Assembly: GCA_910591455.2 (NCBI GenBank)
Contig: OU342816.1
Coordinates: 14,140,638 to 14,204,637 of the forward strand
DNA: 64,000 nt
DNA from: Pholis gunnellus
Taxonomy: Eukaryota; Chordata; Actinopteri; Perciformes; Pholidae
Direction of reading: 5' to 3'
Shown here: positions 62,627 to 64,000 of the stretch, piece by piece
Layout of the letters: each line of letters begins with the position of its first letter
Position numbering within the stretch: the first letter of the stretch is position 1
The notes under the pieces: model-generated
Told to the model about the DNA's origin: nothing
Databases searched by the model: none
Seen by the model: the letters and a program-made list of their open reading frames with translations, nothing else
Made by a program: the position numbers and the translations under genes

Positions 62627-64000
62627 GGTCTGAAGAATACAAATGCCAAGTATTTTTTTGTAAATGCACAAATCCTACTTGAAATCACATTTCGCGTCAT
62701 TGATGGACACTTACTATTAAGTCATAGAAAAAGTAATCCCAGTGGAAGTGATGATTTTCACCACAATGCTGCATTTTATTGCACTGCACACCCTTACAAA
62801 TACCCAACGGGTGGCTGAATGTAGCTCATATAACCTGCACATCACACACTCTTTACAACTGATGGACCATCACTTAAAATCACATTATAATGAACAATCT
62901 ACTTCTTTTTCTTCTCTATAGTGGCAGAAACCAGACCACCTTTCTGAAAAGTGCTCTGTGACTTCACTCATGCCTCTCTCTGAAGAGTGACCTGTGGGTA
63001 TAAAAATTCAGTTGAAGCCGAACAGTTTCATAGCACACTAACTAAAAGAAACGACAAAATAAAAGTGGCCATTAAATGCTCATATAACCATGAGGTCTGC
63101 CTTAGAAACGGTCCGTGCGGCCTCTAGTATGTCAGTCAGAGCAACAGGCGTGAACACGATGACAAAGAGAGGACACTCGGTCATCAATGGGGAGACATTT
63201 AAAGGATATCGATCATGCATGAAGTGATCTCAAGCAGGCATCCTGCAGAGCCACAACTTCCTTAGGTAAGAAGCTAAATGGCATGGCTAGCCATTTTTGT
63301 GGTCAATTAAAAACACCAGGATTTAAAAATACAGTCCTCCCCCTGCAGCGCTCCCCTGTCTAAGCCCCTCCCACCACCAGAAGAGCACGGGCAAGAGCAC
63401 GTATAATGGAAAGCTTTGAATCCAGCTTGAGGCCGATGTAATCACGAAACTCTCTCCATCTCTGAGACGCTTCGCCGATATTGACGCAGGCAGTCTAAGG
63501 CAGTTGTTGCCAATGCCGGAATAGCAACTTTAAATTGAACTGACTTGTGATTGGCCAGAGTCTGCTGTCGCAGGCTAGAATTTCCAAAGCCTGAAAACAG
63601 ATGGGCAGAAGTAGTTTTCTCCCAGACCACTTGAATTACAATATGCTGAAAGGTTATTATGGATTTTTAAAGAATTCAAGGTAACCCGCAGTGAGTAGAT
63701 ACACACACTAGAAAGAGACTGTATTTTTTTATAATTCTCATCTTTTTATGAATCTTTTTTTACAAAGTACATAGTAACTTTCACGATAACTTTTTATGAT
63801 TATCACAGTTATTGCATTTGTAAATCACATTTAATTTGATTAGCAAAGACTTTTCAATGTCAAGTGCTAACAAGCACACCAGAGTTGCATTGATTCCAAA
63901 ACATTTGGATTGGCAATAAAATGCTGCAGAGACATGTTGAGGCGAGAGGGCTGCAGCTAAGAACTCTTGTTTGTAGAACCTTGGTGGTGGAGAGATTCCC
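58061..64000. other. Intergenic DNA, right end of window
   Basis: No exon supported. The first 360 bases (58080-58440) are GA/CT-rich and, read on the minus strand, have an LTR-like texture, but no ends were found. The remainder is AT-rich with one long GT microsatellite (62532-62623) and several repeat-poor segments (about 60480-61100 and 61600-62100). Confidence 0.55.
62532..62623 (+). repeat. (GT)46 microsatellite
   Basis: An uninterrupted GT run of about 92 bp, the longest dinucleotide array in the window. The GT and CA reading frames across it on both strands are artefacts of the repeat. Confidence 0.95.

Noticed and set aside
62462..62818. His/Thr and Val/Cys repeat ORFs on both strands
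   Set aside because: Translations of a GT microsatellite.

Overview
The window is vertebrate nuclear DNA, most likely from a ray-finned (percomorph-type) teleost. It is AT-rich, lacks long coding ORFs, carries many dinucleotide and homopolymer microsatellites, and holds decayed fish-type LINEs on the minus strand plus short dispersed repeats. There is no bacterial-style gene organisation, and almost every long ORF here is chance or transposon-derived.

The one host gene I can support is on the minus strand. A 52-nt coding exon (18368 down to 18317) encodes the signal peptide MLQIRDLIWGLLFAGCA and ends at a strong splice donor (GCAG|GTGAGA). It closely matches the start of vertebrate NCAM1 (neural cell adhesion molecule 1), whose first coding exon also encodes only the signal peptide. 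I therefore read 1-18316 as the beginning of a large ncam1 intron 1 and about 18369-18735 as the ncam1 5' leader and promoter. That stretch is CpG-rich, has a GC box, has CA/GA microsatellites, and has no ATG on the minus strand for about 490 nt. Positions 18740-64000 would then be the 5' intergenic region upstream of the gene.

Layout: 1-17000, intron 1 with candidate conserved noncoding segments and some degraded hAT-like fragments; 17000-18740, CpG/GC-rich promoter-proximal block; 19362-19906, 24276-24886 and 38827-39250, three copies of one dispersed repeat (family A) carrying CTCF-like and CRE-like motifs; 26463-26590, 29252-29350 and 38005-38130, three copies of a second short repeat (family B); 29450-31560, a decayed L2/CR1-group LINE; 50446-50966, a probable solo LTR with CATAT target duplications; 56170-58060, a 5'-truncated L1-group LINE with a poly(A) end. 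The rest is AT-rich intergenic DNA with simple repeats, hairpins, octamer (POU) sites and segments that look like candidate enhancers. No tRNA, rRNA, CRISPR or intact transposase was found.

If the ncam1 call is right, the biology of the window is the 5' regulatory landscape of a neural adhesion gene, partly built from transposon sequence. All enhancer and insulator calls are motif-level inferences.
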